A DNA stretch of 31,730 nucleotides from an uncultured bacterium (lineage in GTDB: Bacteria; Cyanobacteriota; Vampirovibrionia; Gastranaerophilales; Gastranaerophilaceae): the NCBI GenBank assembly GCA_902803265.1, contig CADCPD010000025.1, positions 1 through 31,730 on the forward strand, read 5' to 3'. The position numbers were made by a program, and so were the translations under genes. The notes under the pieces were generated by a model that worked only from the letters and a program-made list of their open reading frames with translations, ran no database searches and had not been told where the DNA came from. Positions 16,039 to 24,028 of this stretch are shown here, piece after piece. Each line of letters starts with the position of its first letter. Positions within the stretch are counted from its first letter, which is position 1.

Positions 16039-16690
16039 AAGGACACTCTATAAAGGCTATTTCAAATATTTCTTCAAAAGTTTTAACTCTGTAAAACATA
16101 TTATGTCTTGCATTTGGAACAATTTTTAAACGGTTTTTATAATATTTTTTTTGTTCTTCAATATTAAAAATAGGATCGTCAGAACCAATTAAGACAAAAT
16201 CATAAGCATCAATTATATTACTATATTCCTGAACATACAATTTTTTCAAAGATTTAAGTTCTTCTTTACAACTTTCTAATGTTCTTTTTGCACAATGAAA
16301 ATTTTTATATTCATCATCTGTTTTAATCAGATAGTTTCGGACAAATTCATCAGCATTTTCTTCTGTTATTTCAGACATAATTTTTAATATTGAATCTGAT
16401 AGACCAAGTTTATTATCAAACAAGTATGGATTACCACTAATAGCAAGCTTTTTATTAATTTCAAAATCAGACTTAAAAACAGAACCTACAAATACTCCTG
16501 CTGAAAATGCTATTAAGTTTATTTCTGTGTACTTTGAAAGGTCAAAATTATAGTTTAAATCAGTATAGTCATAAAAAATTAAAACATCACACTCAGAGCT
16601 GAGGTGCTCAAAAGCGTATTCATCACAGCCCCAGCCTGTAAAAAATAATATAAGTTTATTTGAATTATTATCTGTAAAATGTTGTTTCAT
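16028..16690 (-). CDS. bioG: BioG-like pimeloyl-ACP methyl ester esterase (DUF452 family)
   Basis: A 220-residue alpha/beta hydrolase of the DUF452/BioG type. In biotin synthesis BioG removes the methyl ester from pimeloyl-ACP methyl ester to release the chain for BioF. LILFFTGWGCDEYAFEHL (13-30) is the family's oxyanion block. Ser63 in AFSAGV is the likely nucleophile, Asp171 or Asp172 in GSDDPIF the acid, and His196 in ARHNMF the base. No other bio gene lies nearby, so the pathway link rests on family likeness only; a different small ester could be the substrate. The gene starts 8 bp after the dipeptidase gene and overlaps the YjbR gene. Confidence 0.65.
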   Translation of the reverse strand: MKQHFTDNNSNKLILFFTGWGCDEYAFEHLSSECDVLIFYDYTDLNYNFDLSKYTEINLIAFSAGVFVGSVFKSDFEINKKLAISGNPYLFDNKLGLSDSILKIMSEITEENADEFVRNYLIKTDDEYKNFHCAKRTLESCKEELKSLKKLYVQEYSNIIDAYDFVLIGSDDPIFNIEEQKKYYKNRLKIVPNARHNMFYRVKTFEEIFEIAFIECPYEY

Positions 16691-16698
16691 GAACTTTA

Positions 16699-17379
16699 TT
16701 ATTTCACGTCAAAATTAAAATAGGTATCTTTATACGGTTCATTTTTTAATGTAAAATGCCACCATTCAGAATCAATTCCTGCAAATCCTGCTTTTATCAT
16801 AGCATCATGTAAAATTTTTCGGTTTTTCTTTTGAATTCTTGTTATTTTTTTGTAATCAGGATGTGAAATTTCTGAGAATAAATCAAAAGTTCCTCCCATA
16901 TCAACAAAAGAACCATCTTTTTTAATTATAGTTAAATCAACAGTACTTCCTCTTGTGTGAGAAGATTTTGTTGCTATATAACCGCCTTCGACTAAATCTG
17001 ATTTTTTTAAGTTGGGATAAAATGATTTATCTCCTTCATCATTTGGATTGTTTATCCAAACAACAAAATTATCAACAGCCTTTTGCGGTCTGTATGAATC
17101 CCATATTAAAAGTCTGTAACCTTGCTTTCTTAAATCTTCGGCTGCTATTGAAAGTGCTTTTAGAGCTTCTTTTGTCATATATGCTTTGGGAGCTTTGTAG
17201 CCTTGAATTCTTTTTCCCGTAAAATTATTTGACGAATAATATCTTATATCATATGCTGCGTCATCAATCATTGTAGATATTTCTGCAAAATCAGTTTTGT
17301 CATAAGAAATTGTATCTGCAAAAGCAGGAACAAAACTACCTATTGCTAATATCATTAATGTTATTAAAAATTTTTTCAT
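16699..17379 (-). CDS. Exported VanX/DdpX-like D-Ala-D-Ala dipeptidase (M15D)
   Basis: A 226-residue zinc dipeptidase with a signal peptide (residues 1-21, FLITLMILAIGSFVPAFA). The zinc ligands His141 and Asp148 (SSHTRGSTVD) and His208 with catalytic Glu205 (EWWHF) are spaced as in VanX (H116, D123, E181, H184). Arg97 in SYRP matches the stabilising Arg71. It should split D-Ala-D-Ala or related dipeptides in the periplasm, during wall turnover or nutrient uptake. Vancomycin resistance is unlikely because no vanHA genes are present and the enzyme is exported. AAGGA lies 6 nt before the ATG. It lies 19 bp after the kinase-like gene and 8 bp before the esterase gene. Confidence 0.9.
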   Translation of the reverse strand: MKKFLITLMILAIGSFVPAFADTISYDKTDFAEISTMIDDAAYDIRYYSSNNFTGKRIQGYKAPKAYMTKEALKALSIAAEDLRKQGYRLLIWDSYRPQKAVDNFVVWINNPNDEGDKSFYPNLKKSDLVEGGYIATKSSHTRGSTVDLTIIKKDGSFVDMGGTFDLFSEISHPDYKKITRIQKKNRKILHDAMIKAGFAGIDSEWWHFTLKNEPYKDTYFNFDVK

Positions 17380-17398
17380 AATATTTCCTTATTTGTTT

Positions 17399-18337
17399 TT
17401 AAAAAATTGCACAAATTCCAAACAATAACGAAAATCCTATCAGCATCATAATAGGTGTATCCATTGAATGAGGTGCAAAAGCTTCTGAGAATGTCATTAT
17501 TGGAGGGAATAATATTACGGCAGTCCACAATTCTTGAGGATTAGCAAATTGATTTCTAAATAAAAACAAAAAGATAAGAGCAGTAATAAAAACACAAGCA
17601 CTTCCTGCATAAGAGCGTACATATCTATGTTTTAAATTCCAAGACGGAACAACATATTTTTTCTTACCTAAATATGTTCCGACAGGTTCAGCCAAACCAT
17701 CTCCTATTGCAACAGTAAGAACTACAACTGATGCTAATAACGGCAAATGTAAATGGGTTTCAAACAGTTGCTTAAAAATGGTAATAAGTAAGAGCCCTGG
17801 TAATATATTCCCTAAAATAATCCATTTTAAAGTATTTGGTCTATCTTCAGGTCTATCTAATGAATTGAACTGTAACATAAAAAATTTAGAAAATTCACGT
17901 ACAGGTTTTATTAATACTAAAAACATAAACAGTACAAATAAGGATTCCCAAAGGTGTGGCAATATTCCTAAAGGTGCAGTTGGAGGACTTAATAAAGGAA
18001 CAAGATAAGCTGCAAAGTGCTGAATTTTTCTGGTATAGTTTACTTTAAACCAGTTGTTTTTAGAAGTTGTAATATAACCTTTTTCATCAATATTACAATA
18101 GTGACGACATAACATCCCTCCGAAAAGAGCCAAAATCATCATTATAAAAAGTTTTATACCGGCTCTTTTGAAAAATGCTGTTGCGTTAAACAAATTAGGA
18201 TCAAAAATTATTGTCCAACTGAGCAAAAATGCAAATAAAACTAACCATAAAATTAAAAACTTTAAATCAAAAGTTTTTGTCCATTTTTCATCATAACTGC
18301 CTGCAGCATCTCCAGGCATTAGTACATTATTTTGCAT
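17399..18337 (-). CDS. Membrane polyprenol/phytol kinase-like protein (CTP transferase family)
   Basis: A 312-residue, multi-TM (about 7-8 segments) membrane protein. YTRKIQHFAAYL at 101-112, AIGDGLAEPVGTYLGKKKY at 210-228, RSYAGSA at 241-247 and SEAFAPHSMDTP at 284-295 are the ordered motifs of the dolichol kinase/phytol kinase/CDP-diacylglycerol synthase superfamily. Phytol and dolichol kinases of this group use CTP to phosphorylate a long prenyl alcohol. In a non-photosynthetic cell, a polyprenol for glycan assembly or a menaquinone-related alcohol is a more natural substrate than phytol, but this is a guess. AAGGA precedes the ATG by about 11 nt. It heads a likely operon with the dipeptidase, esterase and YjbR genes. 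Confidence 0.75.
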   Translation of the reverse strand: MQNNVLMPGDAAGSYDEKWTKTFDLKFLILWLVLFAFLLSWTIIFDPNLFNATAFFKRAGIKLFIMMILALFGGMLCRHYCNIDEKGYITTSKNNWFKVNYTRKIQHFAAYLVPLLSPPTAPLGILPHLWESLFVLFMFLVLIKPVREFSKFFMLQFNSLDRPEDRPNTLKWIILGNILPGLLLITIFKQLFETHLHLPLLASVVVLTVAIGDGLAEPVGTYLGKKKYVVPSWNLKHRYVRSYAGSACVFITALIFLFLFRNQFANPQELWTAVILFPPIMTFSEAFAPHSMDTPIMMLIGFSLLFGICAIF

Positions 18338-18392
18338 AATTGGTTTATCCTTTTTACAATATTATATACAAAAATAAACTTAAATAAAACTT

Positions 18393-19322
18393 TTATAGTA
18401 TCTGTAATAATATGCCTACAACAACAGATATCAAAAATAAAATACTAACAATTTTAAAGGAATCTTTTATGTTTTTATTATTTTTAAATAATACTAACAA
18501 ACCTAATCCTGCATTTGTTGAAAGTCCTGCAATCAATGAACCAAAACCTATTATTGATTTTAAATAAAGCATTACAACCAAAACTGATGCTGCGCAATTT
18601 GGAATTAGACCTATTACGGATGCTATAAATACCTGTAAAAATGGATTTGTATTGAATAATATTTCCATGGCATTTTCTGCATATTCAAGAGAAACAGATA
18701 ATATGCAATTTATTAAGATAATGAATAAAAATATATTTAAAGTATGTTTTAGAGGATGGATTAATAATTTTGAAATTTTAGAATGAATTTCGTGATGACA
18801 GCATCCGTGCTCTTCAATATGAGGATTTTCTTCAGCTGTTTTTAATTGAGGCTTAAATATAAAATCTATCGAATATCCTGCAATAACACCAATTACTATT
18901 TTTGTAAAAATCAGCGGTAAAATTGTTGAAAACATTTCAGGATTTGCAAGTAAAATAGGTATTGCCTCATCACTTGTAGATATGTAGACAGCAATCAAAG
19001 TACCTAAAGAAACAAATTTTTTGATATATAAAATTGTGATAATAATGGAAAATCCGCATTGCGGAACTGAAGCAAGACAGCTTCCGATAAAAGGTCCCCA
19101 TATTCTTGAACTCAAAGAAAGTTTCTCTATTTTTTCAGAAAAATAATTTTCGGAAATTTCTATGAAAACAAATATAATAAATAAGAAAGGTATTAAATTA
19201 ATACTTTCTGCGATTGGTTCGTGCAAAAATTCAGGAATATTTAAAATTTGCACAAATTTCATTATAAAATCTATTATTGTTTCATTAAAATTACTTATTT
19301 GTTCTAAAAATTTTATGAGCAT
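18393..19322 (-). CDS. Putative 10-TM heavy-metal exporter (ArsP_2-like)
   Basis: A 309-residue inner-membrane protein with about 10 hydrophobic segments in two halves, of the putative 10-TM heavy-metal exporter family (Pfam ArsP_2 type; some members are called manganese or arsenic transporters). The two halves look alike: residues ~79-125 hold SVPQCGFSIIITILYIKK and residues ~234-280 hold GLIPNCAASVLVVMLYLKS, each with a Pro-Gln/Asn-Cys motif in a helix break. The central cytoplasmic or periplasmic loop has EEHGCCHHEIH (171-180), a likely metal-binding site. A TATAAT lies 9 nt before the ATG with no Shine-Dalgarno sequence. The ion carried is unknown. Confidence 0.78.
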   Translation of the reverse strand: MLIKFLEQISNFNETIIDFIMKFVQILNIPEFLHEPIAESINLIPFLFIIFVFIEISENYFSEKIEKLSLSSRIWGPFIGSCLASVPQCGFSIIITILYIKKFVSLGTLIAVYISTSDEAIPILLANPEMFSTILPLIFTKIVIGVIAGYSIDFIFKPQLKTAEENPHIEEHGCCHHEIHSKISKLLIHPLKHTLNIFLFIILINCILSVSLEYAENAMEILFNTNPFLQVFIASVIGLIPNCAASVLVVMLYLKSIIGFGSLIAGLSTNAGLGLLVLFKNNKNIKDSFKIVSILFLISVVVGILLQIL

Positions 19323-19331
19323 AACAAAGTG

Positions 19332-19337
19332 ATTATA
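19332..19337 (-). promoter_or_regulatory. -10 box close to the exporter start codon
   Basis: TATAAT on the minus strand, 9 nt before the ATG at 19322. Weak -35 candidates (TTGTTA at 15 nt or TTTGTT at 16 nt) lie upstream. A normal start point would leave a leader of about 3 nt. Confidence 0.5.
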
Positions 19338-19447
19338 TCATAATAAAAATTTTAACAAAATTGTTATTAATGTATTGGTGGATAAATTATTCTAGGTAAT
19401 TTATTATTTTAATAAAAGAACCTTGATATTTATGTTAAACTTGGAAT

Positions 19448-20143
19448 ATGGAATATAAAGGGAAAGATGTTTTAGAATTAATGATAATTGCAAAAAATTA
19501 TAATAATGCAATTATTGATTTATGTCTTAAAAATATAAAAAAAAATACTGATACTATTTTAGATTTTGGAGCCGGAATTGGAACTTTATCAGAAATTTTT
19601 CGTAAAAAAAAATATAATGTTGAATGTATTGAAACTGATGAAAATTTGATAGATATTTTAAATGATAAGGGATTTAAAACCAATTCAACATTTGATTGTT
19701 ATGTAGATAATTCTATTCAAAATATAATATCATTTAATGTTTTTGAACATATTTATAATGATGTTGAAATTTTAAATGAAATTTATAAAAAATTAAGTAT
19801 TAACGGAAAATTTTTTCTTTTCGTTCCTGCTCATAAATTTCTTTATTCATCCTTTGATAAGAGATTAGGTCATTTTCGAAGATATAACAAAAAAGAATTA
19901 GAATATATTTTAAAAGATTGTGGCTATAAGATTGAAAAATCATTTTATTTTGATAGTTTAGGTTTAATTTTTGCATTAATATATAAATTATTAAATAAAG
20001 ACGGTACAATTTTAGAATGTCAAATAAAACTATATGATAAATTTGTGTATCCGGTTTCAAGAATTATTGATTATATAACCTTAGGTTTATTTGGAAAAAA
20101 TCTTGTATTTGTTTTATCAAAGGATGAAAATGATAAATATTAA
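19448..20143 (+). CDS. Class I SAM-dependent methyltransferase
   Basis: A 231-residue cytoplasmic methyltransferase. Motif I is ILDFGAGIG (37-45); the acidic residue after the second strand is Glu62 in VECIETDENL; IISFNVFEHI is motif IV-like, as in the Methyltransf_11/23 group of UbiG-like enzymes. The C-terminal third (LRHFRRYNKKELEYILKDCGYKIEKSFYFD in pattern) resembles methyltransferases found near glycan genes, with two hydrophobic stretches that may touch the membrane. The substrate is unknown. There is no Shine-Dalgarno sequence; an extended -10 (TG-T-TAAACT, 19433-19441) ends 6 nt before the ATG, so the mRNA may be leaderless. Confidence 0.8.
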   Translation: MEYKGKDVLELMIIAKNYNNAIIDLCLKNIKKNTDTILDFGAGIGTLSEIFRKKKYNVECIETDENLIDILNDKGFKTNSTFDCYVDNSIQNIISFNVFEHIYNDVEILNEIYKKLSINGKFFLFVPAHKFLYSSFDKRLGHFRRYNKKELEYILKDCGYKIEKSFYFDSLGLIFALIYKLLNKDGTILECQIKLYDKFVYPVSRIIDYITLGLFGKNLVFVLSKDENDKY

Positions 20144-20213
20144 TTTTGATAAAAAATTTTATAAAAAATTATAAGTTCTTTATTATAATCTTCTAACTAT
20201 AGTTTAATCTTTT

Positions 20214-21350
20214 TTAAAGTTTTTCGTCAATTATTTGTCCTGAAGTTAAATCAACTTTTATATCTTTTAATAATTTCAAATAAGAAGTTTCACTTTTTGT
20301 TGTTCTAATTCTTTTAAATTTAAAAATTTTATTGGCAAAATTAATGTTATCATTAACAATTAAAACAGCAGGAAAACTTGCAGTTTGTCTGTACGGTGTT
20401 GTAATTTCAAAAGATTCAACTTTTAATTTTCCGTTTCTGAATAAGAATTTTCGTTTTTGAGCATCTGTAACTTTAAGTTCAACTTTAGAACCTGCTTTTA
20501 TAAGTAAATATTTATCTTTAGTGATTAAATTCCAAGGTATAACTGCTTTTTGTGTATCATTAATTTGGGATTTTTGAGAATCAGCTTTTGTAATCATTTG
20601 AACGGGTATTTCTGTTCTGACAGGTATTATGCCATAATTCCCGTCAGTATAAGATGTTTTTATTTTGGAACCTATACCTTTTTTCTTTTCGCCATAGTGT
20701 GTAATTTTCTTTTGATATGTATCAAAATTTGTGTTTAGAATATTATAAACCATTACCGCTAAATCTGCTCGAGTAAGAGGTTTTGTTGCATTAATTTTTA
20801 CCGCATTTCCTGTTATAGGAATAAGTCCTAAAACATCAGCTTTAGCAAATACCATTAAATCGGCGTCTTTAAGTGTACCTCTATCATTATATTTTCCTAA
20901 AATGTTTTTGGCTTGTTCTAAAGATAAATCATCATTTTCTTTTAAACGATTCGCAATTGGTAATATTGCGTATTTTCTTATTATTGAACCGTTTGGATAA
21001 ATATATTTTGAACCCTCTGTTATAGGTAATAAATCATAATATAATGCTATTTGCATATAATCATAGTTTGGATTATCAGGAGTTAAATCATAAAAATCTA
21101 CACCTGATACAACATATTTATTATCAACTTTTAAAATTTTGGTGATAATTCTCGCATAATCACTTCTTTTTACAGGTACGTCAGGATAAAAGTTTCCGTC
21201 GGCGCAACCTATCATTATTCCTGCCTTGTTTAATTCAAAAAGTATCGGGTAGTATGATGTTGTTTCTTTAACATCTTTATATATGCTATACGCATATGCT
21301 GAATTAGAAATTAACAATAAGCATAATATTATCAAAAATTTTTTTATCAT
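20214..21350 (-). CDS. Exported protein with three SLH domains
   Basis: A 378-residue exported protein with a signal peptide (1-20, FLIILCLLLISNSAYA). Three S-layer-homology repeats follow: ~24-75 (ELNKAGIMIGCADGNFYPDVPVKRSDYARI is the core), ~85-140 (YYDLLPITEGSKYIYPNGSIIRKYAIL, more divergent) and ~155-205 (ADVLGLIPITGNAVKINATKPLTRADLAVMVYNIL). The C-terminal ~150 residues are beta-rich and of unknown function. SLH domains bind pyruvylated wall polymers in monoderms and link the outer membrane to peptidoglycan in Cyanobacteria and other diderms, so this protein probably sits between wall and outer membrane. AAGGA lies 8 nt before the ATG; the YkgJ-like gene ends 3 bp upstream, so both are one operon. 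Confidence 0.88.
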   Translation of the reverse strand: MIKKFLIILCLLLISNSAYAYSIYKDVKETTSYYPILFELNKAGIMIGCADGNFYPDVPVKRSDYARIITKILKVDNKYVVSGVDFYDLTPDNPNYDYMQIALYYDLLPITEGSKYIYPNGSIIRKYAILPIANRLKENDDLSLEQAKNILGKYNDRGTLKDADLMVFAKADVLGLIPITGNAVKINATKPLTRADLAVMVYNILNTNFDTYQKKITHYGEKKKGIGSKIKTSYTDGNYGIIPVRTEIPVQMITKADSQKSQINDTQKAVIPWNLITKDKYLLIKAGSKVELKVTDAQKRKFLFRNGKLKVESFEITTPYRQTASFPAVLIVNDNINFANKIFKFKRIRTTKSETSYLKLLKDIKVDLTSGQIIDEKL

Positions 21351-21353
21351 AAA

Positions 21354-21749
21354 TTAATCCTTTTTTAAGTAATCTTTAAAATTTTTTTCTTCTACTTTAT
21401 AACCGCAACCTTCATGTAATTTCATCGGGCGATAAATTCTTTTTACGGGATATCGTTTACACATCTCCAATCTTTTATCGTAAACAGAACATAAACCATC
21501 TTCTGTAACATATTTACAGGCAAAAATAAAATTTCCGTCTTCATCTTTGCCTTTAATATAAAATCTTCTGTATGCCGGAAATATAAATTGCATAATTTTA
21601 AATTCTTTTTCTGTATAAGTATCAAAACTATACATATAATTACAGCATTTACCGCACTTTTTACACTCGCCGGTAATCTCATAACTGATATTTTCGGTTA
21701 CAAAATAAGATTTTATTTCGTTTATAATGGTTTCTAAAAAATCAAACAT
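21354..21749 (-). CDS. YkgJ-family cysteine cluster protein
   Basis: A 131-residue cytoplasmic protein of the YkgJ/UPF0153 group. The Cys pattern C29-x2-C32-x2-C35-C36 (ECKKCGKCC) with later Cys78, Cys87 (DGLCSVYDKR), Cys97 (EMCKRYP) and Cys115 is the CxxCxxCC family signature; it is thought to bind zinc or an iron-sulfur cluster. The function of the family is not established. It is the first gene of a two-gene unit with the SLH protein. No Shine-Dalgarno sequence is present; TATAAA lies 7 nt before the ATG. It diverges from the PBP gene across a 77-bp, very AT-rich gap. Confidence 0.85.
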   Translation of the reverse strand: MFDFLETIINEIKSYFVTENISYEITGECKKCGKCCNYMYSFDTYTEKEFKIMQFIFPAYRRFYIKGKDEDGNFIFACKYVTEDGLCSVYDKRLEMCKRYPVKRIYRPMKLHEGCGYKVEEKNFKDYLKKD

Positions 21750-21826
21750 GGTTTTTTTTATATTTGTGCTTTAATAATATTATAATGATATAATATATTA
21801 TATAACGGAGCAAATTATAAAGAAAT

Positions 21827-23995
21827 ATGAGCGATAGATATCAGTTTGAAGTTCCTGAAAAAATAAGAAAAATAAAACAAAAACGAAATTATACATATTT
21901 GGGTTATCTTTTTGTTTTTGCTGCAGCCGTTGTACTTGCTGCATTTTCTGCTTTTAAATTATACTTATTATCTTTACCTCCAATTCATAATTTAGAAGAT
22001 TTTAAACCAAATATAATTACAAAAATTTATTCATCAGATGGTGAAATAATAAAGACATTTACGGCTTATACATTCAAAAAGGTTGAATTGGAAGAAATAC
22101 CTGATACTTTAATTCAAGCAATAATTGCAACAGAAGATAAAAACTTTTATCATCACGACGGTTATGATTTAATCGGTCTTGCTAGATCAATAGTAGCAAA
22201 CGTAATGGCAGGAAGAGTTGTACAAGGTGCAAGTACAATTACTCAACAGCTTTCTCGTATATTGTTCTTGAACAATGAAAAAACATTTAACAGAAAAATA
22301 AAAGAATTTGTAATTGCAGCACGTATAGAAAAATCAATATCAAAAGACCAAATTTTGGAAATGTATTTAAACAATGTGTATCTAGGTGCCGGAGCTTATG
22401 GTGTTGAAGGTGCAGCGCAAATATATTTTAATAAATCAGTAAAACAACTTACACTTCCGGAAATGGCTTTAATTGCAGGTTTACCTCAAGCACCGAGTGT
22501 ATATTCTCCTTTTAACAATCTTAAAAAAGCTGAAAAACGCAGAAATCAAGTTTTAAGAAGAATGTATAAAATGCGTTTTATAACAAAAGATGAATATTTA
22601 ACCGCAAGAAAAGAACCTATAAAATTAAATCATAGACCAAATGTTTATACATACAATAAAGCTCCATATTTTTGTGATTATGTTATGAGAGAGCTTGATA
22701 AACTTGGCTTTGATGAAGAAGATATATCGCAAGGCGGTTATAAAATAACTACTACTCTTGATTATAATACTCAGCTGGCAACAAATGATGCTATCGTAAA
22801 TGATATGAATGCTTACGGATTAAAAGGAGATAATAATCAGGCAGCTGTATTTGCATATAACCATGTAACAGGAAAAATTATTGCATATGCAGGTGGTAAA
22901 GATTATTCTAAATCACAATATGACAGAATAACACAAGCAATAAGACCTCCGGGATCTGCATTTAAACCTTTTGTATATGCAGCAGCATTAGAAAAAGGTA
23001 TAACTCCAAATGATATGGTTGAAGATATGCCTGTTAAAATAGGAAACTGGGCACCAAGAAACTATGGTAATAAATACAGAGGAAATATTCCTGTATATAC
23101 TGCTTTAATGGTTTCATCAAACGTTTGTGCAGCAAGAATGATTGAATATACAGGAATTCGTCCTGTTATTCAGATGGCAAGAATGTTAGGATTAACAACT
23201 CCGATTGAATATGATTATACAATCGCACTTGGTTCGAATGGTGTAAAGTTGTTTGAATTCACAAGAGCTTATGGCGCATTTGCAAACGGTGGTTTTAAAG
23301 TAGAGCCTTACTCAGTAGAAAAAATTGAAGATTCAAAAGGTAAAGTTGTATATGAAGCGCCAACGGTAAAACCACTAAAAGTTATGAATTTAAGTACTGC
23401 TAGCGAAATGACTGCAATATTAAAAACCGTTATAACAAATGGTACAGGTATGGCTGCAAATATTGGAAAACCGGCAGCTGGTAAAACAGGAACAACAGAT
23501 GACTCAAAAGACGGTTACTTTATGGGTTATACTCCAAATATAGTTGCCGGAGTTTGGGTTGGAAACGATGATAATACAAAAGTTGGTAATCTTACAGGTG
23601 GTACAGTTCCTGCAACAATTTGGAAAGATGTTATGAAAGTTGCAACTCAACCATACGGTAATGTTGATTTTCAATATGCATCTTATGATTTAACACCGTT
23701 TAAAGCCGGAAAATCAGTGAAGATTATATCTCCTGATGCAGTACAAAAAGCTTTTGATAAAAAAGAAAAAGAATTAAATCAAAAGTCTGAAGATGGAAAT
23801 GCAGAAAATGATAATAAATATGCAGATGAAACACCTGCAGAATCATCAATTCCAAAACTTCTTCCGATAAAGAAAAAAGAAGTTAAAAAACCGGAAATGG
23901 CTCCAACACCTCAACCTACAACATCAACTTCTTCATCTCAAGTTTTAGAAGAAGCAAATAAACTTGCGCCAATTCCAATGGCATCACCATTTTAA
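21827..23995 (+). CDS. mrcA: Class A penicillin-binding protein (PBP1A-like)
   Basis: A 722-residue bifunctional peptidoglycan synthase. It has a short cytoplasmic tail, TM at ~25-48 (YLFVFAAAVVLAAFSAF), a GT51 glycosyltransferase with Glu103 in ATEDKNFYHHDG and the GASTITQQL block (134-142), and a transpeptidase. The transpeptidase motifs are SxxK Ser377-Lys380 (GSAFK), SSN at 430-432 and KTGT at 553-556. The tail from ~620 is Lys/Glu- then Pro/Thr/Ser-rich (low complexity). It polymerises and crosslinks glycan strands at the outer face of the inner membrane. No good Shine-Dalgarno sequence is present (GGAG is 16 nt upstream); TATAAA is 5 nt before the ATG. lysS begins 33 bp downstream. Confidence 0.95.
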   Translation: MSDRYQFEVPEKIRKIKQKRNYTYLGYLFVFAAAVVLAAFSAFKLYLLSLPPIHNLEDFKPNIITKIYSSDGEIIKTFTAYTFKKVELEEIPDTLIQAIIATEDKNFYHHDGYDLIGLARSIVANVMAGRVVQGASTITQQLSRILFLNNEKTFNRKIKEFVIAARIEKSISKDQILEMYLNNVYLGAGAYGVEGAAQIYFNKSVKQLTLPEMALIAGLPQAPSVYSPFNNLKKAEKRRNQVLRRMYKMRFITKDEYLTARKEPIKLNHRPNVYTYNKAPYFCDYVMRELDKLGFDEEDISQGGYKITTTLDYNTQLATNDAIVNDMNAYGLKGDNNQAAVFAYNHVTGKIIAYAGGKDYSKSQYDRITQAIRPPGSAFKPFVYAAALEKGITPNDMVEDMPVKIGNWAPRNYGNKYRGNIPVYTALMVSSNVCAARMIEYTGIRPVIQMARMLGLTTPIEYDYTIALGSNGVKLFEFTRAYGAFANGGFKVEPYSVEKIEDSKGKVVYEAPTVKPLKVMNLSTASEMTAILKTVITNGTGMAANIGKPAAGKTGTTDDSKDGYFMGYTPNIVAGVWVGNDDNTKVGNLTGGTVPATIWKDVMKVATQPYGNVDFQYASYDLTPFKAGKSVKIISPDAVQKAFDKKEKELNQKSEDGNAENDNKYADETPAESSIPKLLPIKKKEVKKPEMAPTPQPTTSTSSSQVLEEANKLAPIPMASPF

Positions 23996-24028
23996 CAAAT
24001 AATAATTTATAGATAAAAGGAAAATAAA

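Noticed and set aside
16699..17379. Vancomycin-resistance vanX gene
   Set aside because: The enzyme is exported and has no vanH or vanA neighbours, so a wall-turnover role fits better.
21750..21826. dif-like Xer site or origin in the AT-rich divergent gap
   Set aside because: Runs of TATAAT-like repeats occur, but no 11-6-11 dif arrangement or DnaA boxes were found.
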